Origin: an uncultured Opitutales bacterium
GTDB taxonomy: Bacteria; Verrucomicrobiota; Verrucomicrobiia; Opitutales; Intestinicryptomonadaceae
Assembly: GCA_944389215.1 (NCBI GenBank)
Contig: CALXLN010000015.1
Span: 1-51,397, forward strand
Length of the DNA stretch: 51,397 nucleotides
Direction: 5' to 3'
Of the stretch, positions 42,316 to 51,397 are shown piece by piece. A program made the translations under genes and the position numbers. The notes under the pieces were generated by a model, which saw nothing but the letters and a program-made list of their open reading frames with translations, ran no database searches and was not told where the DNA came from. Positions within the stretch are counted from its first letter, which is position 1, and each line of letters starts with the position of its first letter.

Positions 42316-44623
42316 AGATATAAAGAATTACAGACTGGAACGCGCGCGGCGCAAGATGGAAAGTTCTGCCGTAAGCAGGCGCTCTTTCGGGAAATACCGT
42401 CTTGCCGCAATAGTGTGCGCCGTTTTCGTTTTGGCAACGGTGATTTACGCAATTTGCTTTGTCAACAGGCAGCCCCCCACTCCGATGCTGTCAAAAAACA
42501 AAATCGCGCAAATCCATATTATCTCCCCTTTTGAATTCACGTATGTAAGCGATATCCAGACCAGAGAAAAGCGCGAACTAAGCGCCGCGCGCATTCCCCC
42601 TCTTTATAAAATCAATCCAAAAGTATCAAACGCAGCCGCCGACAACTGGATGAAGTTCGTGGCGTTTTTGAACGAAAACCAGCCAATCTACGACTCCCTT
42701 CCTCCCGAAGGCAAAAAAGATTCCCAATTTTTTGAGGGGCTTTCAAACAATTTGAAAAAATTCTCCCTGCACGGAATAAGCCCCGACGACATCCGCACAA
42801 TTTACGAAAACACCACCCGGGAAAACCGCGAAAATACGTTCAAATACGCCGCCTTCCATGAACGGAATATTCTAGGAGATGGAATATACGCCGACGGAGA
42901 CGCCATTTTCTCAAAGAAAAACGATTTGCAGGCAGCTGAAATATCCGGGACAAAATCCTACCGCGCACTAAGCGAAACCCACGCCCGCAAGGAACTGCTG
43001 GACCGCATAAAGACGCTCGGATTGAACGACAACTTGGGATACGCCATCTACCGGATATTAAACCAAGACTTAAGGCCCAATATCGAGTTCGACGCCGAAA
43101 AGACGAAAAAGCGCAGGGACGAAGCAAGGGCCGAAGTCCAACCCGTAACCGTAAAAGTAAGGGCGGGAGAAACCCTCGTGGATTCCGCATCTTCGACATC
43201 GCCGATTGCCATGGAACGCTATAAAGCCTATAAGCGCGAATTAGCCCAGCGCGGCGAAGGCGAGGCTTACGCGCACTCGTCGCGCTATATAGAATTCATA
43301 GCATGCCTGCTGCTTGTGATGTCGGCGGCGCTGTTCATAACAATCAGTAAGACCCAAAAAAATAGGCAGCCGCGAACAGTGCTGGTTTTTTCAACGCTGC
43401 TAATACTGAACCTAGCGGCGGAACGGTTTATAATCCACCTTAGCAACGCCGAGTATTTCGATACGAACACTACTTTCCTGCAAATATTGGTTTACGGAAC
43501 GCCTATAATGCTCGGCCCCATAATAATGGTTTTGCTTTTCGGGCCGTATACGGGCTTCGTTATGGCGATATTAATCGCGGCGCTTACGACAATGATGATA
43601 GGCGAGTCTATAGTGTTCTTCATATTGTTCTTGGCGTCGGCGCTTGTGGCGATTTACTTCTGCGACGGAGCCACAAGCCGTTCGCGCGTAATTTTCGGCG
43701 GCGCAATTTACGGACTTTTTGTCGCTACATTCTCATGCATATTCGGATTTGTGGCGGGCACGGACGCGTCCCTAATCTGGAGGCAGGCAATTCTCGCGGT
43801 GCTTGCAGGTTCCATGACCGGAGTGCTGGCAACAGCAGTTCTTCCCATTATAGAGAGAATATTCCAATGCTATTCAAACATAGCCCTAATAGAATATACC
43901 GATTTTAACAATCCCCTTTTGAGGCGCCTTCAGATAGAGGCTCCCGGAACTTACCATCACAGCGTAATGGTGTCGTATCTCGCCGAACAGGCGGCGGCCC
44001 AAGTCAATGCCAACGCCATGGTATGCAGAATCGGCGCGCTGTACCACGATATTGGGAAAATAGTAAAGCCGGAATTTTTCTCCGAAAACCAAGGCGGCGG
44101 AAAAAATCTGCACGACGAACAGAACCCTTCAATGAGCGCTCTCATAATAAAAAACCACATAAAAGAGGGCGTAGAGCTCGCAAAGATTGCCAAAATGCCC
44201 AAACAGGTAATAGATGCCATAAACCAGCATCACGGAACTTCTATAATTTCCTATTTCTATAACAAGGCAATGAATCTTGCAGAGAACAAAGAGGGCTGCG
44301 CCGACCCAATGCAGGCTCTGCGCGACGCCGGCATAGAGGAAAGTACCTACCGCCATGAAGGCGTGAAGCCTAAAACGGTAGAAAACGCCATAATAATGCT
44401 TGCCGATTCGTGCGAAGCCGCGTCGAGGTCGCTAAAGAAAATAACCCAACACGGCGTCGAAGACTTGGTCGATTTCATAGTCAAGACCAAGATGAACGAC
44501 AACCAGCTCGACGACTGTCCAATAACGGTCAAGCAGCTTTCAAAAATCAAAAAAAGCTTTGTGTTTACAATGCTCAACATGCTCCATACGAGAGTCGAAT
44601 ACAACAACTCAAAGAAACGCTAA
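42308..44623 (+). CDS. 7TM-HD family cyclic-di-AMP-type phosphodiesterase (PgpH/YqfF-like)
   Basis: A 771-residue membrane phosphohydrolase. One segment at about 33-52, a 7TMR-HDED extracellular region to about 335, then seven membrane segments (to about 530) and a cytoplasmic HD domain with H550/H551 (TYHHSVMV), H580-D581 (YHDIGKI) and further HHG motifs (INQHHGT). The layout is that of PgpH, which hydrolyses cyclic di-AMP. The substrate is a family inference. It overlaps phoH by 8 bp and lpxD starts 3 bp after its stop. Confidence 0.88.
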   Translation: MFKDIKNYRLERARRKMESSAVSRRSFGKYRLAAIVCAVFVLATVIYAICFVNRQPPTPMLSKNKIAQIHIISPFEFTYVSDIQTREKRELSAARIPPLYKINPKVSNAAADNWMKFVAFLNENQPIYDSLPPEGKKDSQFFEGLSNNLKKFSLHGISPDDIRTIYENTTRENRENTFKYAAFHERNILGDGIYADGDAIFSKKNDLQAAEISGTKSYRALSETHARKELLDRIKTLGLNDNLGYAIYRILNQDLRPNIEFDAEKTKKRRDEARAEVQPVTVKVRAGETLVDSASSTSPIAMERYKAYKRELAQRGEGEAYAHSSRYIEFIACLLLVMSAALFITISKTQKNRQPRTVLVFSTLLILNLAAERFIIHLSNAEYFDTNTTFLQILVYGTPIMLGPIIMVLLFGPYTGFVMAILIAALTTMMIGESIVFFILFLASALVAIYFCDGATSRSRVIFGGAIYGLFVATFSCIFGFVAGTDASLIWRQAILAVLAGSMTGVLATAVLPIIERIFQCYSNIALIEYTDFNNPLLRRLQIEAPGTYHHSVMVSYLAEQAAAQVNANAMVCRIGALYHDIGKIVKPEFFSENQGGGKNLHDEQNPSMSALIIKNHIKEGVELAKIAKMPKQVIDAINQHHGTSIISYFYNKAMNLAENKEGCADPMQALRDAGIEESTYRHEGVKPKTVENAIIMLADSCEAASRSLKKITQHGVEDLVDFIVKTKMNDNQLDDCPITVKQLSKIKKSFVFTMLNMLHTRVEYNNSKKR

Positions 44624-44626
44624 AAT

Positions 44627-45685
44627 ATGACAACATATCCGCTATCAGAAATTGTAAAACTCTTTGACAACCCCGAAATTCAGGGAGACGCCTCCGTGGA
44701 GCTCTCCGCAATATCCAGCCTTGAAAAGGCAAAACCGGGAGACCTATCGTTTCTCGGCAACAAAAAATATTCCTCCCAAGTTCCCCAAACAAAGGCCAGT
44801 GCAATATTGCTGCCGCGCACATACAAGGGCGAAGTCCCACAGGGCGCAACGATTGTGCGCGTCGACGACCCTTCTATAGAATTGGCAAAGCTCTGTGCAA
44901 TCATAGAAAAGCAGCTCTGGCCCGCGCCGAAGCCGTCGGTTCACCCAACAGCCTCGGTGGACGCAACTGCAAAAATAGGGAAAGGAGTCGCAATAGGACC
45001 CAACGTGATAGTTTGCGAAGGCGCCGAAATAGGCGACGGGGTCGTTCTTCAAGGCAACAATTACGTCGGCAGATTCGCAAAAATCGGCGAAAATTCCTTT
45101 ATCATGCCCAATGCCGTAATTATGGACTACTGCGAGCTTGGCAAACGCGTTAAACTCCAGCCGGGCTGCGTCATAGGTTCCGACGGATACGGATATGTGC
45201 CAGTAAACGGGCAACACGTCAAGGTGCCGCAAGTGGGGAAAGTCGTGCTTGAAGACGACGTTGAAGTAGGCGCAAATACGACGATAGACAGGGCCCGCTT
45301 CGACAAAACTCTAGTCGGCGCGGGAACTAAAATAGACAACCTTGTGCAAGTCGCCCACAACGTTGAAATAGGCAAATGCGCGCTACTAGTTTCGCAAGTC
45401 GGAATTTCCGGCAGCACGCACATAGGCAATTACGTTGTTCTGGGCGGTCAAACGGGAGTTGCCGGACACCTTAAAATCGGAGACGGCGCAATGATTGGCG
45501 GCCAAAGCGGCATAAATGGAGACATACCCCCAAAATCATATATGCGCGGCACTCCTCCTCGCCCATATATGCGCGCGCATAAAATTGAAATATTTATCGG
45601 GCACCTTCCGGAACTTTACGACAGGGTAAAAGACATAGAATCTCGCTTGGGAATAGAAAAGAAAACTTTCGGCAAGACTAAATAG
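44627..45685 (+). CDS. lpxD: UDP-3-O-acylglucosamine N-acyltransferase
   Basis: A 352-residue trimeric beta-helix enzyme of lipid A synthesis (third step). An N-terminal UDP-binding domain (about 1-100; SSLEKAKPGDLSFLGNKKY) precedes hexapeptide repeats. Catalytic His244 is in QVAHNVEIG. A C-terminal helix (PELYDRVKDIESRLG) binds the acyl carrier protein. It starts 3 bp after the HD-domain gene, so it is probably co-transcribed with phoH and that gene. Confidence 0.95.
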   Translation: MTTYPLSEIVKLFDNPEIQGDASVELSAISSLEKAKPGDLSFLGNKKYSSQVPQTKASAILLPRTYKGEVPQGATIVRVDDPSIELAKLCAIIEKQLWPAPKPSVHPTASVDATAKIGKGVAIGPNVIVCEGAEIGDGVVLQGNNYVGRFAKIGENSFIMPNAVIMDYCELGKRVKLQPGCVIGSDGYGYVPVNGQHVKVPQVGKVVLEDDVEVGANTTIDRARFDKTLVGAGTKIDNLVQVAHNVEIGKCALLVSQVGISGSTHIGNYVVLGGQTGVAGHLKIGDGAMIGGQSGINGDIPPKSYMRGTPPRPYMRAHKIEIFIGHLPELYDRVKDIESRLGIEKKTFGKTK

Positions 45686-45781
45686 CGCCGCGGCGGATGG
45701 CAAAGCAGCTGCCAAGCTCCCCGCAAAAATCCCCCCTCAGATTAAACCTATCTTCATTCCACAACGCATCCTGCATCCGAA

Positions 45782-46966
45782 ATGAGACTGATTGCAATAA
45801 TAGCCCTTATGCTTTCCTTTCAGTTTTTGCACGCGCGCACATGGGAATTGAAGGGCGGCGGCAAGCCGCTGGAAGGTGAAATATTCAAGGCAACAAAGCT
45901 TTCGCTGGTGCTGAAGGATTCAGACGGGAAACGAATATCCGTATACTACCGCGATTTGGCGGATTCAGAAATAGAATATCTAAAGGCCAACTATCCATCC
46001 CTCGTAAAAGACGCCTCGCTCCCGGAAATAAAGAAATCGGATTTAAAAACCGACGCAATATCCAAGCACGAAAGAGAATCCGACATTGAAAATTACCAGA
46101 AGTCATATCCCAATATAGACGTCGACAAGCAATCCCTAGCCTTCAGATGGGACACTAAGACGGGAAGATTTTTTACCAGGCACTTTCTATTTGATATGCG
46201 CGAAAAGCTCGAAGAATCCGAAGCTTTGGAATTAGCCTACCGCTGCGAATGTTTCAGGGCCGCGGTATTGAGCCTTCCGTTTTTAACGGAACCTATTCTG
46301 CAGGGCTACCAAAACACAATATTTGTGGAGGTGATGAATATTCCGCAAAAAAATGTAATAGGCTATTATCAGGGAGCGTACAACGCGGGAGGAAGAACCG
46401 CAGCAAAAATACGAGTCGAACCGCAAAGACTTCCGAAAGCCGAAGGCGGCAATCCAATGTTTAGCGGAGTGCTCGCGCACGAAATCGCCCACCACCTAAC
46501 CGGAGAATTTCAATACCCCTGCGCCATAAGCGAGGGCATAGCCACGTATGTGGAAGCATCCGCCTACATACCCGATAAAGGAGTGCGTTTCGATATTATA
46601 AAAAAGCTTTTGGCTGACGGCAACCTGCCAAGATTGAGCGATTATAAATCAAAAGCCATCGTATCGCCGTCTCTGACAAAATTCTACACTGCCGACCGGC
46701 GCGAGTTTCACGCAAAAAGATACGTTTTGCGCAATTACATGCTCGCGCAGCTTTTCACGATTTATTTTGCCGAAAACTCTCCGGTAGCATTTTCGAGATT
46801 TATCTACACCGCCAGATGTCCTCTTGGCGAAAAAGAAAAAGTATGCTCCGCAAAAACAAAATCCGCCATGCGCGAAATATTCGGGACGGAATCCGAAGAT
46901 GCCTTGCAAAAAAAAATCTGCGCCTATTTTAAGGAGCGCGGCGTTGATATCATTTTTAAAGACTAA
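45782..46966 (+). CDS. Secreted SHD1-like domain plus gluzincin-type metallopeptidase
   Basis: A 394-residue protein with a signal peptide (RLIAIIALMLSFQFLHA). Residues about 20-70 (RTWELKGGGKPLEGEIFKAT, ISVYYRDLADSEIEYLKA) look like the SHD1-type repeat common in PVC bacteria. The zinc site HEIAHH (H233, E234, H237) is followed by SEGIATYVE, giving E251 as likely third ligand, the gluzincin pattern. Peptidase activity is therefore probable; substrate unknown. The family is not one I can name precisely. Confidence 0.75.
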   Translation: MRLIAIIALMLSFQFLHARTWELKGGGKPLEGEIFKATKLSLVLKDSDGKRISVYYRDLADSEIEYLKANYPSLVKDASLPEIKKSDLKTDAISKHERESDIENYQKSYPNIDVDKQSLAFRWDTKTGRFFTRHFLFDMREKLEESEALELAYRCECFRAAVLSLPFLTEPILQGYQNTIFVEVMNIPQKNVIGYYQGAYNAGGRTAAKIRVEPQRLPKAEGGNPMFSGVLAHEIAHHLTGEFQYPCAISEGIATYVEASAYIPDKGVRFDIIKKLLADGNLPRLSDYKSKAIVSPSLTKFYTADRREFHAKRYVLRNYMLAQLFTIYFAENSPVAFSRFIYTARCPLGEKEKVCSAKTKSAMREIFGTESEDALQKKICAYFKERGVDIIFKD

Positions 46967-47361
46967 GCGACATTTTAGCACTTTATAAAAAGGCACCTTT
47001 GCATTTTGTTTTCACTGCGCTATGCGCATATAATACCTTGCAATATAAAACCAAAAGAGATTTCTCACCGCAAGCCGGCACATATAAGCGCATTCAAAAC
47101 ACTTATGTTGACAAATATTGTTTTATACCCTTCCCGGCAAGTGCGAACCCCGAATTGACCATATTTAAATATTAGTTTTTCTGCACTGTAGCCTTTCTTG
47201 CAAAAAATAATACTAAGTTACAACAAACTGATTCAAAGTAAATTACAAAAAAAATCCCCGGCTGCATCCGATTCTTGGTTCCTGTATTTAGCTTGACTAT
47301 GGGCGTTTATAAAGTAGCGTAAGCAGAATCAGGTTAAAAGTAACTTGCAGTCCTCCATAAA
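46967..47361. other. Intergenic region, prs upstream
   Basis: A 395-bp AT-rich stretch with a small hairpin tgcgc-tat-gcgca at 47018-47030. A plausible promoter for prs is TTGACT (47293-47298), 16 bases, TAGCGT (47315-47320), about 41 bp before the ATG. Low confidence for that site alone; no gene seen. Confidence 0.4.
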
Positions 47362-48315
47362 ATGAAAATCGACAATCTAAAGATATTTACCGGCAGGTCC
47401 CACCCCGCCCTAACAGAAGCAATTTGCAAACAGCTTTCTTTGCCTGTTGGCAACTTGCTCGTGGAATCGTTTCCCGACAGCGAAACATTCGTAAAAATCC
47501 TCGACCACATCCGCGGCGACGACGTATTTATAATCCAGCCTACGAGCCGTCCGTCCAACGAAAGCGTTATGGAGCTGCTCATTATGATTGACGCTGCGCG
47601 CAGGGCTTCGGCAAAGCGCATAACGGCAGTCCTTCCATTCTTCGGTTACGCCCGACAGGACCGTAAAGACCAGCCGCGCGTTCCGATTACAGCAAAGCTT
47701 ATAGCAAACCTTCTCGTGGCGGCAGGCGCGAACAGGGTTTTGACGCTGGATTTGCACGCAACGCAAATTCAAGGATTCTTCGACATCCCCTGCGACCATC
47801 TCTACGCCTCCCCCGTAATTTACGACTATCTAAAGGATAAGAATCTCGACAATCTTACAGTATTTTCTCCGGACGTCGGAGGACTCAAGCGCGCGCAGAC
47901 CTACGCAACCCTTTTTGACTGCCCGCTGGGCTTTATTGCAAAACGCCGCATAAGCGCGGAAGTCGTGGAAGCCACAAGCCTCGTTGGAGAAGTCGAAGAC
48001 CGCGATATTCTTATCGTTGACGACATGACTGAAACCGCCGGAACTCTTACCGCCGCCGCAAAGATATTGAAATCAAAGGGCGCCCGCAGCGTAAGAGCCG
48101 CCGTTACGCACGCCGTTTTAACCGATTCCGCTTGGGGAAAATTGCAGGAAAAATGGCTGGACGAACTTATCGTAACAGACTCCACTCCGCCTGATCCCCG
48201 CTACAAGGATTACCCGATTACCGTATTGTCGGTGGCTCCGCTGCTAACAGAGGCAATATTGCGCATACACAACAATATGTCTGTAACCTCGCTCTTTAAG
48301 GTAAAGGGCTTCTAA
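47362..48315 (+). CDS. prs: Ribose-phosphate pyrophosphokinase
   Basis: A 317-residue PRPP synthetase making the precursor of nucleotides, histidine and NAD (the nadE pathway). Hallmarks: ESFPDSETFVKIL, VFIIQPTSRPSNESVMELLI, LPFFGYARQDRKD (ATP site), LTLDLHATQIQGFFDIP, and the PRPP loop VDDMTETAGTL. Length matches the family. A hairpin terminator follows. Confidence 0.97.
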   Translation: MKIDNLKIFTGRSHPALTEAICKQLSLPVGNLLVESFPDSETFVKILDHIRGDDVFIIQPTSRPSNESVMELLIMIDAARRASAKRITAVLPFFGYARQDRKDQPRVPITAKLIANLLVAAGANRVLTLDLHATQIQGFFDIPCDHLYASPVIYDYLKDKNLDNLTVFSPDVGGLKRAQTYATLFDCPLGFIAKRRISAEVVEATSLVGEVEDRDILIVDDMTETAGTLTAAAKILKSKGARSVRAAVTHAVLTDSAWGKLQEKWLDELIVTDSTPPDPRYKDYPITVLSVAPLLTEAILRIHNNMSVTSLFKVKGF

Positions 48316-48553
48316 AATCTCCCATAAAAAAACGTTTTTTTAAGCGGCTCCCAAAGTTTGCGGGAAGCCGCTTTTTTTGCGGAAGCCTTCTTGGCTGCTG
48401 CTTTTTTTGCGGGAACCGCTTTTTTTTGGACATGCGGAGAGCCGCTTTTTTGGACGAAACTCCGCGTCCCCCAAACCGCGCAGTTTTTTTACGTAAAAAA
48501 TGCCCAAATATCCCCACCGGAAAGAGGACGCTTACAGGCGCGACGAAAACCAC
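48312..48553 (-). pseudogene. Lys/Ala-rich basic reading frame, converging on prs, apparently frame-shifted
   Basis: Two overlapping minus-strand frames together read like one basic protein. The first (from about 48553) gives HFLRKKTARFGGRGVSSKK and reaches an A8 run at 48420-48427. The second, offset by -1, continues AVPAKKAAAKKASAKKAASR and ends KLWEPLKKTFFYGRF at the TAG 48312-48314, overlapping the prs stop by 3-4 bp. The joint is A AAA AAG (48419-48425), the dnaX-type slippery heptamer. No ATG or clear start exists upstream (TAA at 48581-48583). It may be a decayed histone H1-like or other AK-rich tail, or a frameshifted small gene; I cannot decide. Confidence 0.4.
48342..48378 (+). terminator. 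Intrinsic terminator of prs
   Basis: aagcggct (48342-48349) pairs with agccgctt (48366-48373), extended by ccc/ggg with one bulged base, followed by a T run to 48378. The hairpin overlaps the AK-rich reading frame of the other strand. Confidence 0.75.
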
Positions 48554-48801
48554 TTGGACGGCGCGCCCCGCAAAGTTTTTTTAATGCGCGTGTGGAGACC
48601 GCAAAAATAAAGTGCGGCTAGCCTGCCGACACCCCTTTAAAACAAGCCTCTTTGCCTAAGCTTTTAAGGCGTTACCGCATAGAAAAAAACGCTTAGAACG
48701 CCCACGCGCCAAAGCCTTTTAAGCGCAGGGCTGCACTTGCTAAATGAATGCCCAACCACTCCGCGGAAAATCCGCGAAACAAAATTCTTAGTTTAAGATT
48801 C
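48554..48801. other. Intergenic region
   Basis: 248 bp upstream of the frame-shifted ORF and downstream of the MGH1-like gene. A small cgcgga-aaa-tccgcg hairpin lies at about 48762-48776. No gene or repeat I can support. Confidence 0.5.
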
Positions 48802-50520
48802 TTAAAGTTCCACTTTTGTCCGCGTCAAATTGGGCGCCGAAAACGCCTTTTTGCCGTCTACCAAAACCAAAAGGCCCTTGCCTAGATTATACTTAGCCCC
48901 TGATTTATCGTAGAGAATTGTTATAGTTTTCCCCTTATAGAATATATTGTCCAAACAGAAATATTCCCAATCATCTGGCACTAGTGGATTCAATTCAAAG
49001 GCGTTTCCCTCCAATGGGCGGAATCCTACAAGAGCTGTGATTATTATATCGCAATACTCAGAATGGTTGTAGTCTTTGCCGCGCTCGGGGCCATTGCACT
49101 TGGAATTGTTCCACGGACCTTTCGCATCCCAATTCATAAGTTGCGAACGCGTAATCCACTCCCCGGTGTAAGGATCAAGAGACTCGTCTATCCAGTAAGA
49201 CTGCGAACCGTCTCCCCATTGCATTCTATGCGAACGCGCGTACGTCGAAAGAGTCTCGTAAAAATCTCCCTTGTCGAGCGGAGGATTTTTGCACTCGTTC
49301 AAAAGATTTCCCAACGCTACCAATGTAGCGGACGTGGAATACGGCCAACTTGCGCCGCTCCACTGGCATTCGTGGCCTTTGCGGGTTATGCGGAAGAGCT
49401 TGTGGCGCTGCTCGGCTGTAGTTGGTCCGAACGGCGCTTTAAATCCGCGTTCATCAATTAACTGCAGCCACGCCTCGGCGTACTCTTCTGGGGCGATTGA
49501 AAACATCCACGGAGAATAGGCGTTTAATTCTCTCACGTCGGCAAAATCGCGGTTGCCGAACGCCGAACGGGTTTTGTAAAACTTCGCATCCGGGTCCCAA
49601 AGCTGCGTATTTATAAGATTTTTTAGAGTGTCTGCCTTGCGCCTGTAAAGTTCGGCGTCTGACTGTTTGCCAATGAGTTTTGCTATTTTTGACAGAGCGT
49701 CGAAATCGGCATACATGTATGAATTTGTGTTTACCCTATATCCGCGGGCGTCCTTAACGAAAGCGAACCTTTCAAAATATTTCATTGTTTCGGCATTGCT
49801 TAATGCCCCGGCAATGGAGCACTCCATACCGTCAGAAGTGTCGTACTGCCAAAACAGGTAGTTGCTGTCAGGCCTGCGCTCGCTCTCCCAAGCAGCGGAA
49901 TTCTTCTTCAAAGGCTCAAATATTTCCTTTAACAAAGCCGCATCCGACGCCACAATATGGTAGTCGTACGCCGCGCGGGCAGCCGCAAAAGTGTACGTGC
50001 GGGGTCTGGCGTGTTTGGATGTCATCCAAATTCTAAGATAGTCTGCGATTATCGATTTATCTTTTAACCATCTGCCCTCCGCAACGTGAAATCCAGCCGG
50101 ACAGCTGATTATATTGTATTTGCCACCCCAAGATACATGGGGCATAAACTCGGTTACAATCCAGCCCTCGGGAGATTTTGCAATGTGTTTGCGGTATGTC
50201 CACCAGCGGAAATAATACACGCTTTCAATGTTTTTGTCGGGACATTCAAACAGCGGAATATTTTGGGAAAGGAAATCCTTTGCGCGCGCATTAGGATATT
50301 CGTTTTTGTATATTTCATTGTCCGTAGCATTAAAAATGTCTACATATTTGCAAAGCGCAGAACCGTCCAAAACAGCGCCAATTTTTAGCGGAGCGCCCGC
50401 CGGCGCCCCCCCATCGCCCGAACCTCTTGCGGATGCTTTTCCCGCCTCCTCCCCGCGCGCCGCGGCGGCTGACAAAAAAGCAAAGAGAACAAAAACTACC
50501 CTAAAAAAACTACTTGACAT
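48802..50520 (-). CDS. Secreted MGH1-like (GH63-type) glycoside hydrolase
   Basis: A 572-residue secreted protein with a signal peptide (SSSFFRVVFVLFAFLSAAAARG) and then a short Gly/Ala-rich linker. The barrel contains RWWTYRKHI, VTEFMPHVSWGGKYNIISCP, QWSGASWPYSTSATLVALGN and CDIIITALVGFRP, like the MGH1-like/GH63 glucosidases with an (alpha/alpha)6 fold. Substrate unknown; this superfamily includes enzymes on glucosides and mannosylated glycans. It ends 42 bp downstream of the heparinase-like gene on the same strand, so these two form a unit. Confidence 0.78.
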   Translation of the reverse strand: MSSSFFRVVFVLFAFLSAAAARGEEAGKASARGSGDGGAPAGAPLKIGAVLDGSALCKYVDIFNATDNEIYKNEYPNARAKDFLSQNIPLFECPDKNIESVYYFRWWTYRKHIAKSPEGWIVTEFMPHVSWGGKYNIISCPAGFHVAEGRWLKDKSIIADYLRIWMTSKHARPRTYTFAAARAAYDYHIVASDAALLKEIFEPLKKNSAAWESERRPDSNYLFWQYDTSDGMECSIAGALSNAETMKYFERFAFVKDARGYRVNTNSYMYADFDALSKIAKLIGKQSDAELYRRKADTLKNLINTQLWDPDAKFYKTRSAFGNRDFADVRELNAYSPWMFSIAPEEYAEAWLQLIDERGFKAPFGPTTAEQRHKLFRITRKGHECQWSGASWPYSTSATLVALGNLLNECKNPPLDKGDFYETLSTYARSHRMQWGDGSQSYWIDESLDPYTGEWITRSQLMNWDAKGPWNNSKCNGPERGKDYNHSEYCDIIITALVGFRPLEGNAFELNPLVPDDWEYFCLDNIFYKGKTITILYDKSGAKYNLGKGLLVLVDGKKAFSAPNLTRTKVEL

Positions 50521-50561
50521 ACCTAATTAGATATAGGAACACTTAAAAATTCGGTCAAGCT

Positions 50562-51397
50562 TTAGTTTTTTACAACTATTTCAAATTCGTCCGCGCCCTC
50601 CGCGGACTTGTCTTTTTTTACAAGCGACAACCTGTAAAGTTCCTTTCCCCATACTCTTGAGATTGCGGCATCCGATATTTTTATAGTTTCCACGCTGGCC
50701 GAAAACTTCGATTTATCGTATTTCATTTCGGCTTCTCCGCCCTTGCTTTTTAGAACCGCGATTCCTTCGCGCGAAATGTCCGGCATTTTGGCAAGCATAA
50801 AATTTATCACCGTGTCTCTGGACGCTTCTTTCAGCAAATATTTATCTTTTATTATTACGCGTTCAGAATCCAACGAATACGAACGCACCCACGCGTAAAC
50901 ATTCGCTTCTTTGGGATACGCTCCTGAAATATCCGTTGAAAAAGTGAGGGAAGACTCGTCGAATTGCGTGTTTTTAGCCTTGTATCTGGCTCCGTCTTTT
51001 TGAGATATTCCGTTTATTTTTGGCAAATTGTGATAGTCGCTTTGCATTGTCCAAATTGAATACCTTTCCCGGCTAAAGGTTTGGCGCGTGTATGTCCCTA
51101 CCCCAACGTCTATTATGAGAGGGTTTTTCTTATAGTATAAAATGAACGAGCCTACATCGTTGTGGTTGTGGCTTTCGTTGTTAAAACCGCCTTTGGCGGC
51201 AAGAAAGAAATCGCCGCAATTTATGTGGCAGAATTCCGTTTGCGGATACCATTTATATTTTGGATAATCGAATTTTTCAGAATACGAGTCGAATTTTGTT
51301 GCGTAATTGAGATTGCGCAACAAGCCAAGCAAATCATTTTTCTTGTTGTTTAACCACGGGAAATCGCGCGCCATAATCTTGGAAAAAGACATCATAA
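50562..51397 (-). CDS. Heparinase II/III family protein, C-terminal part (N-terminus outside window)
   Basis: About 278 residues, open at the right edge. The Met near 51395 is probably internal, since the family is usually over 550 residues. The conserved segment GGFNNESHNHNDVGSFILYY, then NPLIIDVGVGTYT and a His-rich stretch (SDYHNLPKING), is typical of heparinase II/III-like polysaccharide lyases. These cut uronic-acid polysaccharides such as heparin, alginate or related glycans by beta-elimination. Substrate not inferable here. Possible operon with the MGH1-like gene 41 bp downstream. Confidence 0.85.
   Translation of the reverse strand, partial: MMSFSKIMARDFPWLNNKKNDLLGLLRNLNYATKFDSYSEKFDYPKYKWYPQTEFCHINCGDFFLAAKGGFNNESHNHNDVGSFILYYKKNPLIIDVGVGTYTRQTFSRERYSIWTMQSDYHNLPKINGISQKDGARYKAKNTQFDESSLTFSTDISGAYPKEANVYAWVRSYSLDSERVIIKDKYLLKEASRDTVINFMLAKMPDISREGIAVLKSKGGEAEMKYDKSKFSASVETIKISDAAISRVWGKELYRLSLVKKDKSAEGADEFEIVVKN

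Noticed and set aside
48296..48553. GTG-start ORF on the minus strand taken as a complete gene
   Set aside because: It leaves the AKK-repeat frame at the A8 run and runs into prs; I treat it as part of a frame-shifted feature instead.

Overview
The window reads as a chromosomal stretch of a Gram-negative bacterium of the PVC group, most likely Verrucomicrobiota (Opitutae-like). This is an inference. It rests on an exosortase next to a PEP-CTERM protein and two further PEP-CTERM paralogues, an outer-membrane LPS pathway (LptD, LpxA, LpxD), an SHD1-like metallopeptidase, and several secreted glycoside hydrolases of the polysaccharide-degrading kind. I found no tRNA, rRNA, CRISPR array, transposase or phage gene. 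About 40 genes are supported; nearly all are housekeeping or glycan-degradation genes.

Layout. 1-10839 (minus strand): start of hemL (cut by the window edge), nadE, an 887-bp non-coding stretch with a 195-bp direct repeat, a TPR protein and glmM, a small conserved-looking ORF, scpA with a repetitive C-terminus, lptD, and a secreted GH5 enzyme. 10865-13751 (minus): two tandem secreted paralogues of a TIM-barrel/DUF4832-like family, placed directly upstream of the GH5 gene as one probable glycan cassette. 14513-19109 (minus): GTP-type PEP carboxykinase, a PEP-CTERM protein, an exosortase. 19387-26924 (plus): panD, a class V aminotransferase, a type IA topoisomerase, then two tandem PEP-CTERM paralogues. 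The first of these carries an in-frame TAA exactly where the second has a CAA glutamine codon.

27446-32946 (minus): pdxA, lpxA and a membrane protein (one operon), an MFS exporter and a small lipoprotein. 33118-34692 (plus): leuD, exbB, exbD. Then tadA (minus), infA and an iron/heme-type ABC permease and ATPase (plus). 38273-40663 (minus): secreted GH78 rhamnosidase. 40818-46966 (plus): HIT protein, phoH, 7TM-HD phosphodiesterase, lpxD, and a secreted gluzincin-type metallopeptidase. prs (plus) follows, converging on a degenerate Lys/Ala-rich reading frame on the other strand. The right end (minus) has an MGH1-like glycosidase and the C-terminal part of a heparinase II/III family protein.

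How they fit together. The exosortase would process and sort the three homologous PEP-CTERM proteins at the cell envelope. The secreted GH5, DUF4832-like, GH78, MGH1-like and heparinase-like proteins point to degradation of complex plant or host glycans. The most unusual things seen are the precise nonsense mutation in one PEP-CTERM paralogue, the 195-bp intergenic duplication, and the frame-shifted Lys/Ala-rich ORF with a dnaX-type slippery heptamer downstream of prs.
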